The position numbers and the translations under genes were made by a program. From GCA-2748575 sp965222725 (GTDB taxonomy: Bacteria > Pseudomonadota > Gammaproteobacteria > Pseudomonadales > Ketobacteraceae): a stretch of DNA of 64,000 nt. Of this stretch, positions 62,659 through 64,000 are shown piece by piece (positions within the stretch are counted from its first letter, which is position 1; each line of letters begins with the position of its first letter). Location: positions 4,774,001 to 4,838,000 of the forward strand of contig OZ244969.1 in the NCBI GenBank assembly GCA_965222725.1, read 5' to 3'. Under the pieces are notes generated by a model, which was not told the DNA's origin, did no database searches, and was given only the letters and a program-made list of their open reading frames with translations.

Positions 62659-64000
62659 GAGGGCCCCCTGCTCCGCTAAAAAGGTCACAGATTTCTGCCG
62701 GTGTGATCAGGCTGGGACCGGGCCGGGCATAACTTTCAAAGCTGAACGCCGGCAGATCCAGGCTGCGCAAATAGGCGGCACATTGTGCCTGATGGTTTTG
62801 CTCCACCAGAATGATCCGGCGTGCGCCCTCGCAGGCTGCCAGCAAGCGGTCGGTCGGCAAGGGCATGAGCAGGCGAATGGCCACCACTTTCACTGCCAGC
62901 CCCTGTTCGGACATCAGGGTTTCCTGTGCTTCCAGCGCCGTGGTCAGCAAGGATCCCCAGCAAAGCAGCACCAGATCCCCCTGGCCGTGCACTGATGCCC
63001 AGTGATCACCATAATCAAACCCGGTGAGCTTGCGCTGACGCTTGTCCAGCTGCTGCTGATGATCACCGGCTTTGGGTGACGGTACCCCAGCCTCGTTATG
63101 TTCCAAGCCATCGGCGGTGTACATTGCGCCTTCCTCGCCGGGTACTGCCATGGGGGATATGCCGGATTCTGTCAGCGCGTAACGCTGATAACCGGCGTTG
63201 GTGGCCGGTGACTTGGCCTGATGGGCCACCTGAAAAGGAACCTGCTCCAGGGGTTCAATAATCTGGGAAGACTGTCCGATAAACTGATCCGACAGAACAA
63301 TGACCAGAGTCTGTAACTGCACTGCAAGATAATTGGCCCAGGCCAGGGTGAAAAAACAGTCCTCCACGGAGAGGGCACTCAGCACCACATGGGGTGCATC
63401 GCCGTGCATGCCGTATAGCGCCAGGTTCAGGTCACTCTGCTCGCTTTTGGTGGGGATACCGGTAGACGGGCCTCCCCGCATCACGTTCAGTATCACCACC
63501 GGGGTTTCGCTGGACACCGCCAGCCCCATGGCCTCACACATCAGCGACAATCCCGGGCCTGAGGTGGCGGTCATGGAAGGAACACCGGCATAACCGCCAC
63601 CGATAGCCATATTGATGGCAGCCAGCTCATCCTCAGCCTGCACCAGGTGGCCGCCGGCCGGTTCAATATGCCGGGCAATCCATTCCAGACAATCCGATGC
63701 CGGCGTAATGGGGTAAGCCGCCACAAAGCGGATACCGGATTCCAGCGCTCCCAGGCCTGCCAGCTGGTTTCCTGTCGCAATCCAGCGCTGTCGGGATGCT
63801 GCATTGACAGACTCATCTATGGCGGGAAGCGGCAAAGACAAAGGTGATGACTGGAAGAGCGCGCTGCCTTCGGCAATCGCCCGAACGCTCACGTTCCGGA
63901 TATCCTCACTGAAGTGGCCCAGGCGCTCCCGGGCAATCGCAGCCAGTTGATCCGGTGCGCACCCCAGCCAGGCGCCAAGGTAGCCCAGCATGGCCATATT
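62648..64000 (-). CDS. korA: 2-oxoacid:ferredoxin oxidoreductase alpha subunit, 5' end outside window
   Basis: About 450 residues are visible; the frame runs off the right edge. The first visible residues (MAMLGYLGAWLGCAPDQL) look like the end of the fused gamma domain, so the full protein is probably 570-620 residues. The alpha part begins with GNQLAGLGALESGIRFVAAYPITPASDCLEWIA, and has TSGPGLSLMCEAMGLAV and RGGPSTGIPTKSEQSDLN, both strongly conserved in KorA/VorA. The C-terminal domain (WGSLLTTALEA..., LVEQNHQAQCA) is the usual transketolase-like domain. The operon order is korA-korB-ferritin-like. Confidence 0.94.
   Translation of the reverse strand, partial: NMAMLGYLGAWLGCAPDQLAAIARERLGHFSEDIRNVSVRAIAEGSALFQSSPLSLPLPAIDESVNAASRQRWIATGNQLAGLGALESGIRFVAAYPITPASDCLEWIARHIEPAGGHLVQAEDELAAINMAIGGGYAGVPSMTATSGPGLSLMCEAMGLAVSSETPVVILNVMRGGPSTGIPTKSEQSDLNLALYGMHGDAPHVVLSALSVEDCFFTLAWANYLAVQLQTLVIVLSDQFIGQSSQIIEPLEQVPFQVAHQAKSPATNAGYQRYALTESGISPMAVPGEEGAMYTADGLEHNEAGVPSPKAGDHQQQLDKRQRKLTGFDYGDHWASVHGQGDLVLLCWGSLLTTALEAQETLMSEQGLAVKVVAIRLLMPLPTDRLLAACEGARRIILVEQNHQAQCAAYLRSLDLPAFSFESYARPGPSLITPAEICDLFSGAGGPHEA

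Noticed and set aside
1..64000. Mobile elements, CRISPR arrays and stable RNA genes
   Set aside because: No transposase, integrase, regularly spaced repeats, tRNA cloverleaf or rRNA sequence was recognised by eye; the repeats seen are short hairpins or the expected similarity between NRPS modules.

Overview
The window comes from a Gram-negative bacterium, most likely a marine-type gammaproteobacterium; I cannot name the genus. Supporting this are a TolC-type and a FadL-type outer-membrane protein, a lipobox lipoprotein, a GlyGly-CTERM protein, a 7TM-DISM diguanylate cyclase, a fused 2-oxoacid:ferredoxin oxidoreductase and moderately GC-rich coding sequence. Most of the window (about 3.3-49.6 kb) is one lipopeptide-type non-ribosomal peptide synthetase (NRPS) locus on the minus strand.

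Left flank (1-3.3 kb): the start of an acyl-CoA dehydrogenase, a two-gene pair that may be a Tse2-like toxin with its immunity protein, a small outer-membrane beta-barrel protein on the plus strand, and an unknown polytopic membrane protein lying just downstream of the last NRPS gene.

NRPS locus, in transcription order (right to left). 40907-49552: fatty-acyl-AMP ligase, ACP, then C-A(Ala)-PCP and C-A(Thr)-PCP. 27740-40324: C-A(Val)-PCP-E, C-A(Ile-like)-PCP-E, C-A(branched hydrophobic)-PCP. 18504-27743: TubC docking domain, then two modules with an extra condensation-like domain, C-C'-A-PCP. 16592-18478: a GT-C membrane glycosyltransferase-like protein. 14747-16528: a 7TM-DISM diguanylate cyclase. 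3344-14521: TubC docking domain, C-C'-A-PCP, C-A-PCP, C-A-PCP. If the line is collinear, the chain is acyl-Ala-Thr-D-Val-D-Ile-(Ile/Val/Leu)-Z-Z-Z-Z-Y. The four Z positions share one unusual pocket code, read by eye as DLKN(V/F)GSD(V/I)K. Y is activated by an aminoadipate-reductase-like A domain with a DPRH-type code. No thioesterase or reductase domain is present, and the last protein ends in an acidic docking-like tail, so the release step, and perhaps more of the line, lies elsewhere. A TolC-type gene is transcribed divergently from the first NRPS gene and is a plausible export partner.

Right flank (50-64 kb), plus strand: TolC-type protein, FadL-type channel, a secreted S15/CocE-like hydrolase with a GlyGly-CTERM tail, and a large lipoprotein with an EF-hand loop. 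Then come housekeeping genes on both strands: a MaoC-like hydratase, a DUF2834 membrane protein, a small unknown protein, a TatD nuclease, a small unknown protein, and a korA-korB-ferritin-like operon running off the right edge.

No tRNA, rRNA, CRISPR array, insertion sequence, transposase or replication origin was recognised. All domain calls and A-domain codes were made by eye from translated sequence.
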